64,000 bases of DNA. Source: Tetracladium setigerum. Its lineage: Eukaryota > Ascomycota > Leotiomycetes > Helotiales. Position numbers and translations under genes: made by a program. The stretch spans positions 124,001 through 188,000 of the forward strand of contig PZJY01000002.1 of NCBI GenBank assembly GCA_031472005.1, given 5' to 3'. The notes below the pieces were generated by a model. That model was given only the letters and a program-made list of their open reading frames with translations. It made no database searches and had not been told where the DNA came from. Below, one piece after another: positions 45,588 through 57,763 of the stretch (position 1 is its first letter; each line of letters starts with the position of its first letter).

Positions 45588-48500
45588 TAGTACAACCAAC
45601 ACGGCAGTGGCGGAGAAGAGAGAGGCGGTTGGGGGAGATCATTAGATCATTACTATTTACTAGGGCAATTCATTCATCAAAAGTAGTACTCCGTAGATGA
45701 ATGAATAATGTGATGAGATGGGATGGGATCGGATGGGAGGATACAGTACTGTAGCATGGGATGGGGATGGATGGGGATGGGACAGAGAAAATGCACATGC
45801 AAATGCAAAGGCATGCAGCAGAAGCAGAAGCAGAAGCGATGCATCCATGCACACAGGGAAGAAGTCTCCCTCTCTCTCTTGCTCTCTCGCTTGCTATCTC
45901 GCTGTCTCGGGAGTCATGATGATGATCGAAGCGAAAGCGAGTAAAAAAGATGCTGCAGGTAGGGTCGTGTGTGCATCGTCGTGAGTCGTTGTCAACGTGA
46001 GTCGTTCGTTGCGTGTCGTGGAGGAAGGAAGAAACCGGAATAGGGAGGAGAATTATTATTAGTCGAGCATTAAACGACCAGTCGTTTTTGGTTGTTGTTG
46101 TTGTTGGCTGTTGCTCGCTCTCGCTCTCGTTCTGGGACAAGGGAGAGAGAGAGGTATTGTTAGGCTAAAGTTGAAGATGATGTTGCATTGTTGGTATTTT
46201 TGTTCTTGTTATTGGAGGGAAGGAAGAAGTGGAAGAAGAGGAATAGGTAAATACCTTTTGGGTAGATCAGTATTTTTATTTTATTTACACAGGTAGAAGT
46301 CAATTTATTTCTAGATTTCCGGGTTTTTGGATTCTTAGAGCTCATTATTCCCGTGTCCACCACCTTCCAGATAATTAATAATTCTGGGGAAATAAGGGGT
46401 CAATTGCACGGAGGTAGGACCTCAAGAAGGGTAGGATACTACGAGGGGAGAAGTAAGGTACGAGCCGTTTCGGCAACCGGATCAAGGTGCCAGCCAAAAC
46501 TGCCTGTCATACGAAGGAATGGGAGGCCTTCAATCATCATCATCGCCATTTCGGCGGTGGTTGACGACGAAAGATGGAACGACGACGACGGAGACGACGA
46601 CCCTCGCGTGGCGGGCAGCGATGAAGAAAAGTTACACAGTATGGTCCTCTGGATGATCTTGCTGCAGCTGATTTGCGGGTGAGATTATTATTATGGAGTA
46701 AATGGGGTCTCTGCTTGCCTGCTTGCTTGCTTGCAGCAAGCCGTGCATATGTGTGTGGACGTGCGCTACATGGGTGTAGATTGTAGGGATGAGTACTCCA
46801 GTGAGGAGTGAGGGAGCCATGATGTTTTAGAGGCCTGCCCTGCTTGCCTGCCTGCTTCCCTGCCCATCGGGATATGTTTGAGTAGTTTGACTAGTACAGT
46901 ATGGAGTAGACGAGCATCAAAAAAGTATCGGATAGTATCATATTATCATTGTATTGGTAGTAATAGACGAGGAGAAAAGATCAACAACGTAAGTGTTTAT
47001 TTACAATAATAATAATTACGGAAAAGATGTGAGATATTTCCCAAATTGTAGTGTAGCATTCAGACAGAGGCTACGAGGCTGTCAGTGGTGAGCTGAATCT
47101 TTGACATAATTGAGGCGCGCGAGTGAGAGAGAGAGAGTCGTCCGGAGAACACCCAGCTCGCTCGAAGAAATACTCCGTATTAAATTTTGGTTTGGGGAAT
47201 GCAGCATGTTGTCGAGTGATGTTTTGGGGTATCCGGTAAAGGTTGCTCAGCAAGCCGCCGTCCGTCAGTCGTCGCGCGCAGAGATAGATCTCCAACAACA
47301 AGCCACCCGATGATATTACGGAGTTGTTAGTATCCCCAGCCATCGTTGGGTGTACTGATCGTCGTCCGCCGTCGTCTTGAACTTCAAGGATTCTTCCCAA
47401 AGAGTCATGGCTTGCTGCAGAGCGCCTGTTCGGATCGCTGAGATTCCCGTGGTCTCCCTCCTGAATGTGCTCACTTCTGAATCAGGATGTGGTAAAAAGG
47501 AGCGCGTTGCTGAAGGAGGGGTGTAGTAGTAGTGTAGTTGTAGTGGTGGTGTGGACACCCTTCGTATGGGGAGATCTGACTTGCTAGAATGATACTTACA
47601 CAGTAGTGTTGTGGAGGAAGTAGGGGAAAAGCTGGAGAAAGCTGGACATGAAGCACAAGGGAGGGTGGGGGAAGGATGTCGGTTTGGCGTTTGGCCATCC
47701 CATCCATGATCTCCATCCATCCATTCATCATTGATGGAGATGGGTCATGGAGACACTACTACTACTCGACAGGAGAAGAGGGACAGACAAGGAAGTTCTC
47801 CGCATTTTCCAGGGTGTGGTCGTTCGGTTGAGCTGATGGTGGTGGCATGGCGGCTTAACACTAGTCTCGAGATCTGAGGGTGTGGTGTTGCACGGCAGCT
47901 CGCTCCTCTCGCGATGGGTGAGCCATGGGATGGGATGGATGGGATAATAGGTTGGGTTGCATCATGATATCCAACATCCATATTCATATGGGAAGGGGGA
48001 AAGGCCAAGGGAAGGGAACGGGAAGAAGAGGAAGAGGGAGAGGGAGGAGGGAAAGCTGGAGAGAGTCCGTACGTATGCAAGTCACGCTCCTAAATAGCCG
48101 GAACAAAAGGTCCAGCTCATGCTTCGTAGTAGTGGAAAGTTAGAAGTCACAAATAGACTTCTCCTGCTCGGGACGACATCGGGTGGCTGGTTGAGCAAAA
48201 GCCAGTTTATCTGGGAATGATGATTTGATGTAGAAAGACGAATAAATAAATACCTAATAGAGCATTATTTTGGTGTTGCTAGGTGGTAAGTGGTTGTTCA
48301 GTGACGTGGTAGATGAAGGATATTAAGAAGTAGTGCGTGGTAGTGTAGTAGTAGTACAGTAGTCGATCGGCTTGGTGATCGGTTGGGAGGAGGCTTGCAT
48401 CAAAAATAATATGGCTAATCATCAAGCGATGGGCTGATCTGATGATTGTAATGTAAAGAGCAAGTAAGAAATCAAGATGGACGAGAATAAATCTCCTGAT

Positions 48501-50336
48501 TATTGATCGCATGTTTGAATAGAGCCAAGCGAGTTCTCTCCTGCACACTTTTGACATCCTAGACAGACACCTTCATCCATCCACACGCAGCGTCGAAAGA
48601 TTCTTGATGGAATGGATGTGAGGATTATTATCATGATGTTCATAATTCGGTAGTTATTGATTAATCGACTACTCTCTCACCTGCCGATGGTTGCCGGTCA
48701 GTAAGTTTTCATGGTCAGCAAGTGAGGTGAGAAGGTAAGAAGGAGGGAAAGAGAGTGAGTGTGAGTGTGAGTGTGTGTGTGAGGGAGGGCGGCTCTTCCC
48801 TCCGATCTTACCCACTTCAAGTAAGGAATGTCAAGAGTTGAATGAATAATATAGGTAAGAAGAATGAATTAGACCCTTAGAGTTAATGTCTCTCCGCCAT
48901 GAATGACTGTATGCACAGTTGACTGTTCTCATCACATCACATTTATATTCTCCGATATCCAGGGATTCGACTTCTTGTTCTTCCTCTGCTTGGCCGTTTT
49001 GTCTCGCTTGTCCCTCTGAGAAGCACGCACTTATTCCTGCTTGTGATAGAACAAAAACCTTGACAACTTACTTATTACTCTACCTTATGTATGGCGCTTC
49101 TGCGTAAAGGTTAACAAGAATGTAGTGTATCTGGGCAAACACTCCTACAGTATGTTTCTTCCTCCCGGCAAAGAGAAGAAGAATGAAGCTATGACGTTGT
49201 GTGACTGACTTGTGGGATCTGATCTGATCTGGGAAAGAGTAAGGAGTAAGGTCATCGATGGCCTGTTCTTATTACTCCCGTAATGTTTCTTAATTATTTC
49301 GTGCATGCAAACAAATGATGGAACTCCTGGCCGCCCTTCGAGGTCTCTTCTGTCTCTGATTAGAGTTCATCTATCTGTCTATCTGTCTATCGCCTTTGCC
49401 ACAATTGCCACAATTGCCACACACCAGAACAACAACAACAACAACCACTCATCACCAAGAATATACCTACTCATACAACTCATTCATATATTTTACCTAT
49501 ATACTCACTCCATCCTCACAACTCCTCCACCCTTCCTATGAGTGAGTTATTCGCCTCCCTCCTCAACCAACACCACACCCACCCACCCCAGCAGCACCTA
49601 AAAAAGGCCATTCTCACTCACTCACCCCAGCCCAAAATCCAAGAATCCCAACCCCTACAATCGCCAGCCCGCAATCGCAGCAGCGCTAGTGCTTTGACAG
49701 CGCCCGACCGGCTGTAATTGGCGGGTGCGTCAGTCCCTTTCTGGCGGGCCTGCAGCTCTCCGACCACACCACACAACACGGCCGACAAGATCCTTGACAC
49801 ATCCACCCATCCACACCCATCCCCATCCATCCATCCACACAACATCCATCCTCACAGGGAATCAATCAATCAATCATCCACAACCTGATCCTCGCCGCCA
49901 TCCTCATCATCCTCGACAACGGACCAAGCCCAACAACAACAACAACGTTCTCTTCTCGCCTCTTCGCCCAGCCCAGTATCGATCTCCACTACTACACGAC
50001 ACTTACACACTTTCTACTTCAACCTACTTCAACCGCATCCACAATAAATATCCACTCCCTCCTCCTCCCCACCACACAACGCCCCGAATCGCTCGAATCG
50101 CCGAATCGTTGTGCTGCTCTCAAATAATCAGTGCGGCGACCGATTGACGCTTCCTCCCCCATCTGCCGCATCTGCGACTGAACCTCTCTCACCACCACCA
50201 CCACCCATTCTCCCCAACCCAACTCGCCCAACTCGACAAACCTCCACCAGCACCATAACAACCTCTCCATATCCACTTCACCTCGTTCACCTTCTCTGCT
50301 ACCACCTATTCACTTCATTCACCTTTCTCTCCCGCA

Positions 50337-50354
50337 ATGTCTGCTCGCTGCTGA
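50337..50354 (+). other. Short upstream ORF of the kinase
   Basis: ATG followed by four codons and TGA, ending 48 bases before the inferred kinase start. Confidence 0.5.
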
Positions 50355-50371
50355 TCCCTCCTTCACCCATA

Positions 50372-50512
50372 ATGTCGACGTCGCTGCTGTGGTATCTGCA
50401 CAATGGACCATCCAGCAAACATGTCGAAGACGGCCGACAACACGCCCTCCTCGAGTCCGGGACTCTTCACGCCGCCCTCCAATCCTCTCCGCCTGCCCAC
50501 GCCCTCCTCTAG
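50372..50512 (+). other. 46-codon upstream ORF overlapping the kinase start
   Basis: An ATG with A at -3 begins 31 bases before the inferred kinase ATG in another frame, and the frame runs to a TAG at 50510-50512 inside the first coding exon. If translated it would compete with kinase synthesis. The peptide has no known motif. Confidence 0.5.
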
Positions 50513-53500
50513 AGACCAAACTCCTCATTCGAGCCCATACCTTCATCCATTGCAGATGCACAAAGTGCGAGAGTAAGTAGGAGCGAGCGAGACTTTTCTT
50601 GTGTCCCGCCATCGGCGAGCGTCATCCAGCCCACCATAATTTGTCCCCCGATCTGCCTTGCACAGCACAACAACAATTCCCCTCCGCAAATCTTGAAAGA
50701 AAGATGCCACTGAATTGATTGATGGCCCTCATCATTTTCTCAATCATTTCTTACCTTTTCCCTCTCTCCACCACACATCTCAGCCCTCCCCACTTGTGCT
50801 TCGCTCGACTCATGGCCCACGGCTAACTTTTTCTCCTCTAGAACCCACAAAGCTCAGGTCGAACAAGATTTCATCACCGGTCGCAAGCTAATCAATCAAT
50901 ATGAAATCATCGATGAGATTGGCCGCGGTGTTCATGGGAAGGTCAAGCTGGCCCGCAGTTTGGAGACGGGCGATTTCGTCGCCATCAAGATCATCCAGCG
51001 CTTCTCCAAGAAACGTCGCCTGGGAAGGGTAACCGTCGCACCCGAGGATAAGACCAAGAGGGAGATTGCCATCCTCAAGAAGATTCGACACGCCAATGTC
51101 GTCGGATTACTAGAGGTCATCGACGATCCCGAGCTGAAGAAGATTTACATGGTCCTGGAGCATGTCGAGCTCGGAGACATCGTGTGGCGAAAGAAAGGCG
51201 CACCACAGATCTGTCTTTATGAGAGGCGACGCATCGAGAAGGAGCAACGCGGAGATGAGAATCAAGACGACGAGAAATACTTCAAGATGATAGAAAGACG
51301 GCGGCAACGCAAGGAAATTAAGAGAGCACAACTATCCAAGCATGCGCAGGGTCACATAGAGCATTGGAGTTTGGAGCATGGAGATTACGAGGAGGAGCCC
51401 GAGTCGACGACCAGTTTGGACCGACAGGTCACCCACGATTCAACAAATCAACTATCGCGTTCATATGGTTCCATGCTGGCAAAGTCGGAATTGGTAGCGT
51501 CACGGCCAGCCTCGCGAGTCCCGTCGAGGACCAGCTCTCGAGCGCATACCCCGCTACCCACCGAATTCGACATTGGCCCCATCGACAGCGACAACGAAGA
51601 TGACGAGCCGGTGCGCTCACGTTTCAACCCCTCCAACCCTGGATCGTCAAGTGCTCTGGAGGGCACTTACTATGGTTCATACCCCGAGGAACCTGCTCAA
51701 TTCCGAGCGAGATCACCAAGCATGGCTGATAGCATCATCTCTCACATGTCATCCGTCGACGAAATCCAGCACGATGCTTTCGAGGACGATTTCTCCTACG
51801 TACCCTGTTTCACTCTTGATCAGGCTCGTTCAGTCTTCCGGGATACCGTTCTTGGGCTCGAGTATCTTCACTACGAAGGAATTGTTCATCGTGACATCAA
51901 GCCCCCCAATCTCCTCTGGACCAAGGACCACCGAGTCAAGATTTCCGATTTTGGCGTTTCATACTTTGGGCGACCAATCAGGCCCGGGGAGACCGAAGAG
52001 AATATCTCGGAAGCCGATGCCACAGATTTCGACGATGACCTTGAACTGGCAAAGACCGTGGGAACTCCCGCCTTCTTTGCACCGGAGCTGTGCTACACCG
52101 ACCTGGATACTGAGCAACCAAAGGTCACCGAACAGATTGACGTGTGGTCGCTGGGCATTACCCTCTACTGTCTCATCTTCGCCCGCATTCCGTTCCTAGC
52201 CGATGATGAGTACCAACTCTTTAGGGCTATCGCGAAGGACGATGTCTACATTCCTAGGAGAAGGTTAAAGGCCGTTGACCCTTCGGTTTCAGCCTCGCAC
52301 ACCAATCTCTCGAAGCGGATGGGTCCTTCAACCGGCCCATACCGAGAGGAGTCCGAACTTCGCTTCGAGGACATTGATGACGAGCTTTTCGACCTCATAC
52401 GCCGCATGCTTATCAAAGATCCAGCCGAGCGGATGAAACTACGAGAAGTCAAGCGTCATCCATGGGTGCTTCGCGACCTGGATAACATCATGGGATGGTT
52501 GGACGACACTGACCCCTCAAGGAAGACTGCCGGCAGGAGGATCCAAGTTGACAAGAATGAGTTGGAGCGAGCCGTCGTGCCAATCACATTCCTCGAGCGT
52601 GCTCGTTCTGCCATCAAGAAGACGGTCAACAAAGTCATCGGTGCCACACGCAGCGAAACCCGTAGCGAGACCTCCAGACGACGAGCAGTTAGCAGTGCCA
52701 CGAGCTCGGGTACTGATATCATGTATCACTCCCCCATCACCCCCATCCTGCGAGATAGCCGACGTGCCAGCCTGAGAGGAGATGAGACCTACTTTGCCTC
52801 CGTCAGTGACCTTAACGAGCAGATCCAGATTCATCGCGAGCCGAGCGAGCATCCCCTGTCACAAAGTGTTGTTGCCAGTCCGGACCTACCTCCCAAGGAC
52901 GGAGAAAACAGAGATCCATTCTCCCTAGACTTTGGTCGTCAATCCCCGGTAGGAGCCCCCAGAAAGGTGCCGTCCGGCACAGATTCTGATAAGAGACCAG
53001 GACCGCCGGAACGTACCGTCTCGGCCGCGGCTTCGATTCAAACGATCGTCCACCGAGGCCACTCACACTCGCGGTCGGTTAACATCCCTTCGAATGCGTC
53101 CATAATGGAAGACGGTAACATTACTCCTGGACCCTTTACCGATCACATGGGGGGTATCTTTGGTGGGCACCTGTGGACTCCGAGAGGTCGGGACAGAATC
53201 AATGAGGACGACGAGAGTGCATACAACAGGGCCAAATCCGTGGACCGGAGTTTGTTCCAATCCACCAGCAAGCATGGCGGACCAAGTGTTGCTGTCAGCA
53301 CCGCTACAGCCCCAGGTTTATTCGACCGAATGCTTCATCACCCTCGCCCTTTCCGTTCCCCAGATCTCAGTCCAACAAGCCCTACCCACAAGCACACTCC
53401 CTCACCACTGGTTTTCCATAAATACATGGTGCAAGCGAGCGCCTCAAACCCGTCCGTCACCCCTCCAAGCCTCGAGCCAAGACCTGCCAGTGTCAACCAA

Positions 53501-54331
53501 GCAACCCAAGAAGGCAGAACGCCCGCACCCCGAATCTACGGAGCGAGCACACCTGAGTCCTTCGAACGAGCACAAAACCAACTTGATCGTAGGAGGAAGC
53601 AGGAGGTTGATGCAGAACAGAAGCGAAAAGCGTTTGAGAGCCTCACGCTGAAGCCAGAACGGGTGCCCTGCCCGCCTTCTCCCGACGACGAGATTTTCCA
53701 ACGGAAGCAAGAAGAGGCAATGAGGGCACAGTCATACAGCTCTGTCAACTCAACCAACATATCCCAAATGACATCTCCATCGGAAGTTCAGTCTCCGATC
53801 TCCTCGACAACTCTGGGTTCCAGCGGGCAATTCTTTCCTTCCGTTCCATCCCTTCCGGCACTCGTCTCTGGGGCATCATCTGTGTCTGCGGATACCGAGG
53901 GTGACATGTTACAAGAACCTGGAGATGTGAGAAATCCCGAGAGGACCTTTGATGCCGAGACTACATCGGACAGTGCGACACCTCCAGCTCTCGCTCTTTC
54001 TAAGGAAGACGCCATAGGGTTGGAAACACCGACATCGTGTTCGGCAGACGACACCATCCTTCTCTCTCCCGACGAAGACGAAGGGTACCAAGGGGATGGA
54101 GACCCAACGTGCACTGCCGATGGAGAAGACTCCGATAGCGATGAAGGTCTCACTATGTTTCGCAAGAAACCAAAATCGAAGTCTTCCACTATGTGCGAGC
54201 CTCCAGCCATATCCGATCCTCCAGCAGCCTCGGCAATCATAGCCTTGGAGACGCAGAAGATCGGAAGAAGAGGTACGAATGCCAGTGTTGGCAGTACCGA
54301 AACAGCAAAGAAAGTTGTAATTGATCCTTGA
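50403..54331 (+). CDS. CaMKK/Ssp1-type serine/threonine protein kinase
   Basis: This is an upstream kinase of the Elm1/Tos3/Sak1/Ssp1 (CaMKK) group, which activates SNF1/AMPK or other kinases. Exon 1 (50403-50572) gives a Ser/Pro-rich N-terminus of about 57 residues ending MHKVRE. After a 269-base intron, exon 2 (50842-54331) continues THKAQVEQDFITGRKL, for 1,219 residues. The kinase domain runs from about residue 77 to 597: GRGVHGKVKLA, Lys106 in VAIK, HRDIKPPN (Asp408), DFGVSYF (Asp426), FFAPELC and DVWSLGITLYCL. An acidic/basic insert of about 180-200 residues splits the N- and C-lobes, common in fungal members. The long tail is Ser/Pro/Glu-rich and probably disordered. The start was chosen because this frame splices cleanly; an earlier out-of-frame ATG exists at 50372. 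Confidence 0.92.
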
Positions 54332-55361
54332 TGATACATTTATTTCATTCCCCCAAAATAACTCTTTTATTACATTGCATACCGGCGAATACCCCAATCA
54401 GGAAGGGAAGGCATTTTTTGTTTGAAACTGGGCGGTTACCTCTTTTGTGCGAATTATCCAAACTGGGAAATCTCTTCTTCTCTCTTGTGGGCATGCAGGA
54501 TGATGCCCTTCGACAGCTTCAACTTTTTTTTCTTCCCGTCTGCTTCAAATTTGCAGTCATCATGCAGAAAGCACCAAACTTCTCTTCTCCTATAATATAT
54601 TATTTGTTTGTGGGCGGCATTGCTTCTATACATTGCCTGCATCATTTTTTTCCTGGTTTGGATGGAAAGGAGGATTTGGGAGTGGGAGGGGAGGGCGGAG
54701 GGTTGGTTTTTTGTTAACGCTTGCGGGAAAAAATGATTATGCATTGATGGTTACGACGGTTTGAAATTTATGGTCTTCTTCTTTTATGGTGGAATGATAA
54801 GTGGGAGGGGTTTGGATGGGAAATATTGGGAATGAAATGCTTTGGTGGGGCGTTTGAATGGGTTTGTGGAAAGGAAGGGAAAGGGAAGGGAAAGGGGGGA
54901 GGGGGTAGTACAGTGCACACCTTTCAACCGATCACGCCACCCACCCATACATAAACCAAACACTTTGCCAGTCGATAAGGCATTCGATTCGACCCATCGA
55001 CCATGAATGAAGGCAAGACCATACACATTCACATGCACATATGCAATGCATATAGCGAGCAAGTAAGCGACCAAGGCAATGCACAATAGAAGATCATTAT
55101 CATTCATCATCACCAGCGCGGCGTTATTTTTCCCCCAAGGGATTGAATTGAATTGAGGGAGAAGATGTGCCCACAAACCTTTTCTCAGTTGCAGAGCAGA
55201 TATTTGGGATGGGATGGAATGGGGTGGGAAGCAAAGTTGAGGGTGTATGTGGATGGATGAGTGGGTTGGTAGAAGGATGGATGGATGAACGGAAGAAGAA
55301 GTGGTGGTGGGGTGGGAAGAGAAATCTCATTGTAGGATTTGGATGGCTCTATTTGTTTGTT

Positions 55362-55405
<44 letters not shown>

Positions 55406-57763
55406 CCTTTTCTTTTGTCCTTTGGATGAGAGTGAGAGAGAGGGAGAGAGATGGAAGATGCAATATAGCATGGGTCTATAGTTCGAAATTATTAAATTAC
55501 TACCTACCACTACCACTACCACTACCACTTACCTCTGTTCCACTGCTCTTTTAACTGTCTGTCTACTATCTATTGACTTCTACTCTGAACTCTTTACTAC
55601 TCTTTGGGTGTAATTGTATCGTTATCAACTGCTCCTTCCCCTTTACTCCTCCCCCGATCAATCGATATATTTATATATATGTGTATGGGTGTATGGGTGT
55701 GTGTGTGTACCTTTAATATGGATTAGCGATGGAGATGAGAGCCTTCAACTATCTATTGTGGTTGTAGATGGGAAGAGAAGGATTCTCTTGTTTCTTTCAT
55801 CTTGTCTCGGGGATTTTTAAGTTACTGTAGGTGAGTGGGAAGGAAGGAAGGAAAGGAAGGACGGTAGATAGGAAGGAAGGAAGGATATTTAACAATGGGG
55901 GAGGGGCATGGGAATGGTGAGGAATTTGTTGTTTTTTTTTATTAAAAAAAAAAAAAGGAAGTGTTGAAAGGAATGATGATTGCCGATTTGCTATTATTAT
56001 GATTTGTTGTTAACTTTTTTTCATCTTTAGTTGTAGAATTTTTAACTTTTTAAATACTACCTGTATATGGAAATAACCCAATAAGGGCAGCTTCTCTTTC
56101 TTTGTATCTATCCCCATCAAGGACCCCCTTTACCTCTCCCCCTACCTTACCTTCTCCTCTATAAAAGACAAGCGTATCCCCTCTCCCCTTCTGTTCCGTC
56201 TTTTGATTCGGCTCCGCAAAAAACCGGGGGTCGCCCTCGCTCTCAAAAATTAAGGATAGATGCAGTACTTTCTATCATGGAAATTCACACAAATGAGAAT
56301 GTGTGTGTGTGTTTTTTGTATCCCTTTCTATTAATTATATGCTCTTCTTATTGTTTCTTCCTATTCCTCTTATACTTAAACCTCTAATATAATCTCAAAC
56401 TCTAAGCTTTTATTTTTAATCTTATCGATTTTAACTTTGGACGGAAAAGAAAAAAGAAATAAGAAAAGAACATTTGAGTTATATTAATTTTTTCTTGTTG
56501 TTTCTTTTTCTTTTTTTTGGAAAAAAGATGAAATAAGATATTTCACTTCCCGGTTCGTTTATGGGGTTAGGAAAGAAGCAAAGACGAGCGGTTGGGTGCA
56601 AGGTAAGGTAGGTTGGGTTAGGTTAGGTGAGGTGGGCAAGGGCGAGGGAGCGGGTGAGAGGAGAGAAATGACAAAATGACGAAGAAAAAAAAAAGTTTAC
56701 TGTACAACTGAAAATGAAATTAAAGGGTCGAAATAAGAAAAGAAAAAGAAAGTGAAGGAAGAAAGGAAGAAAGTCAGTCTGATATTAGAAATACGAGACA
56801 GAGGGAGAGAGATTTAGAAAGACAGAGGTAGGTAGGTAGGTAGGTAGGTATGAGAATATGAAAAAGAGAGAGTAAGTAAGAAAGAAAGAAAGTGGGATAA
56901 AGAATAATATGAACGAGAGATTTTGAGAATGGAGATATATGTATGCAAACACACACACATAACTTCATAAGTAGGCCCAACTATTAAAAAAGCAAAACCT
57001 TACAGAAGAATATAGATGTTTTGAATTTGCATGTATGCGTTGCGTTATCGTGTGAGATATAGAATAGAGCCTAGAGGTAGACATGTAAAGAAAGCAAGCA
57101 AGTCATTTACGTACATGTAAAATCAAAGATATATATATCTGCAACAAGATAAACCCAACAAACCAATCGAAAATCAAAACTCCCCCGCCCGGGGAGATCA
57201 CTGAACCTCACAAAAGTACTGTACCTAACAAGCTAAATTAAATAAATCGCAACGGAAACCTACATTCAACAAACCTTTCTTTATTCAAGAGGTACTTTTA
57301 AAGCAAGGTCACAGACATCATCAAGAGAGTACTAAATCGGTAGACAAGAAGGCAAAGGGGGTATATTCCATTGTGTTCATAATTCCATTGCATTTCGCAT
57401 TTCATTTTGCATTCAACCCGTCACCAACGGAAACGAAAGCAAACTTCTTCATCAACAAACATCAAATCAAGCAAAGGTAGTAAACATCCATCCATTTCAT
57501 CCTCCCCATCCATCCATATCATCTCTCCAACCAAGTGGTTCTTCCATTATCATTCATCCACCATTCCATTATTATCTCGCAAAACGTATCAACAAACCCC
57601 CATTCATCATTATATGCCCCATCCATTAATTATCATCCATCGATCGATCGACTGGTAGAAGATAGAAAGAAGAGAAGAGAAGTCTGTCTATTCAATGCTT
57701 GTTTGTGTGTTTTTGTCGCGCCTCGTTTTCGTTGGCTTATGTTCATGGATCCGAGGAAGGTAT
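54332..57763. other. Gene-poor simple-sequence-rich region
   Basis: About 3.4 kb between the convergent 3' ends of the kinase and CFEM genes. It contains a long TG tract, GGAA and AAAG runs, poly-A/T stretches near 55930-55955 and a GTAGG run at 56828-56847. No frame has a motif. Confidence 0.55.
55366..55403. repeat. (TG)19 microsatellite
   Basis: Nineteen perfect TG units preceded by TTTG tetramers; of possible use as a polymorphic marker. Confidence 0.95.

Larger units (their letters stand above)
38127..50402. other. 12.3 kb gene-poor region upstream of the kinase
   Basis: No frame here shows a recognisable domain or a convincing exon chain. The DNA is rich in GATG, GGAA, CTGC and GT simple repeats, GTAC palindromes, TACGGAGTA nonamers and locally duplicated segments. 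The last kilobase (about 49.3-50.4 kb) is CA/CT-rich with CAACAACAAC runs and is likely the kinase 5' UTR/promoter. Long non-coding transcripts or a long regulatory region are possible but not shown. Confidence 0.6.

Noticed and set aside
47316..47720. 134-codon minus-strand frame with a protein-like C-terminal half
   Set aside because: No family recognised, and the N-terminal half is low complexity. Kept as non-coding unless transcripts show otherwise.
38127..50402. Transposon or helitron filling the desert
   Set aside because: No transposase, reverse transcriptase or Rep/helicase motif, and no long terminal or inverted repeats were seen. Short diverged duplications alone are not enough.
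56611..56640. GGTTGGGTTAGGTTAGG, telomere-like
   Set aside because: Too short and irregular for an interstitial telomere; it lies in general GGT/GTA repeat DNA.
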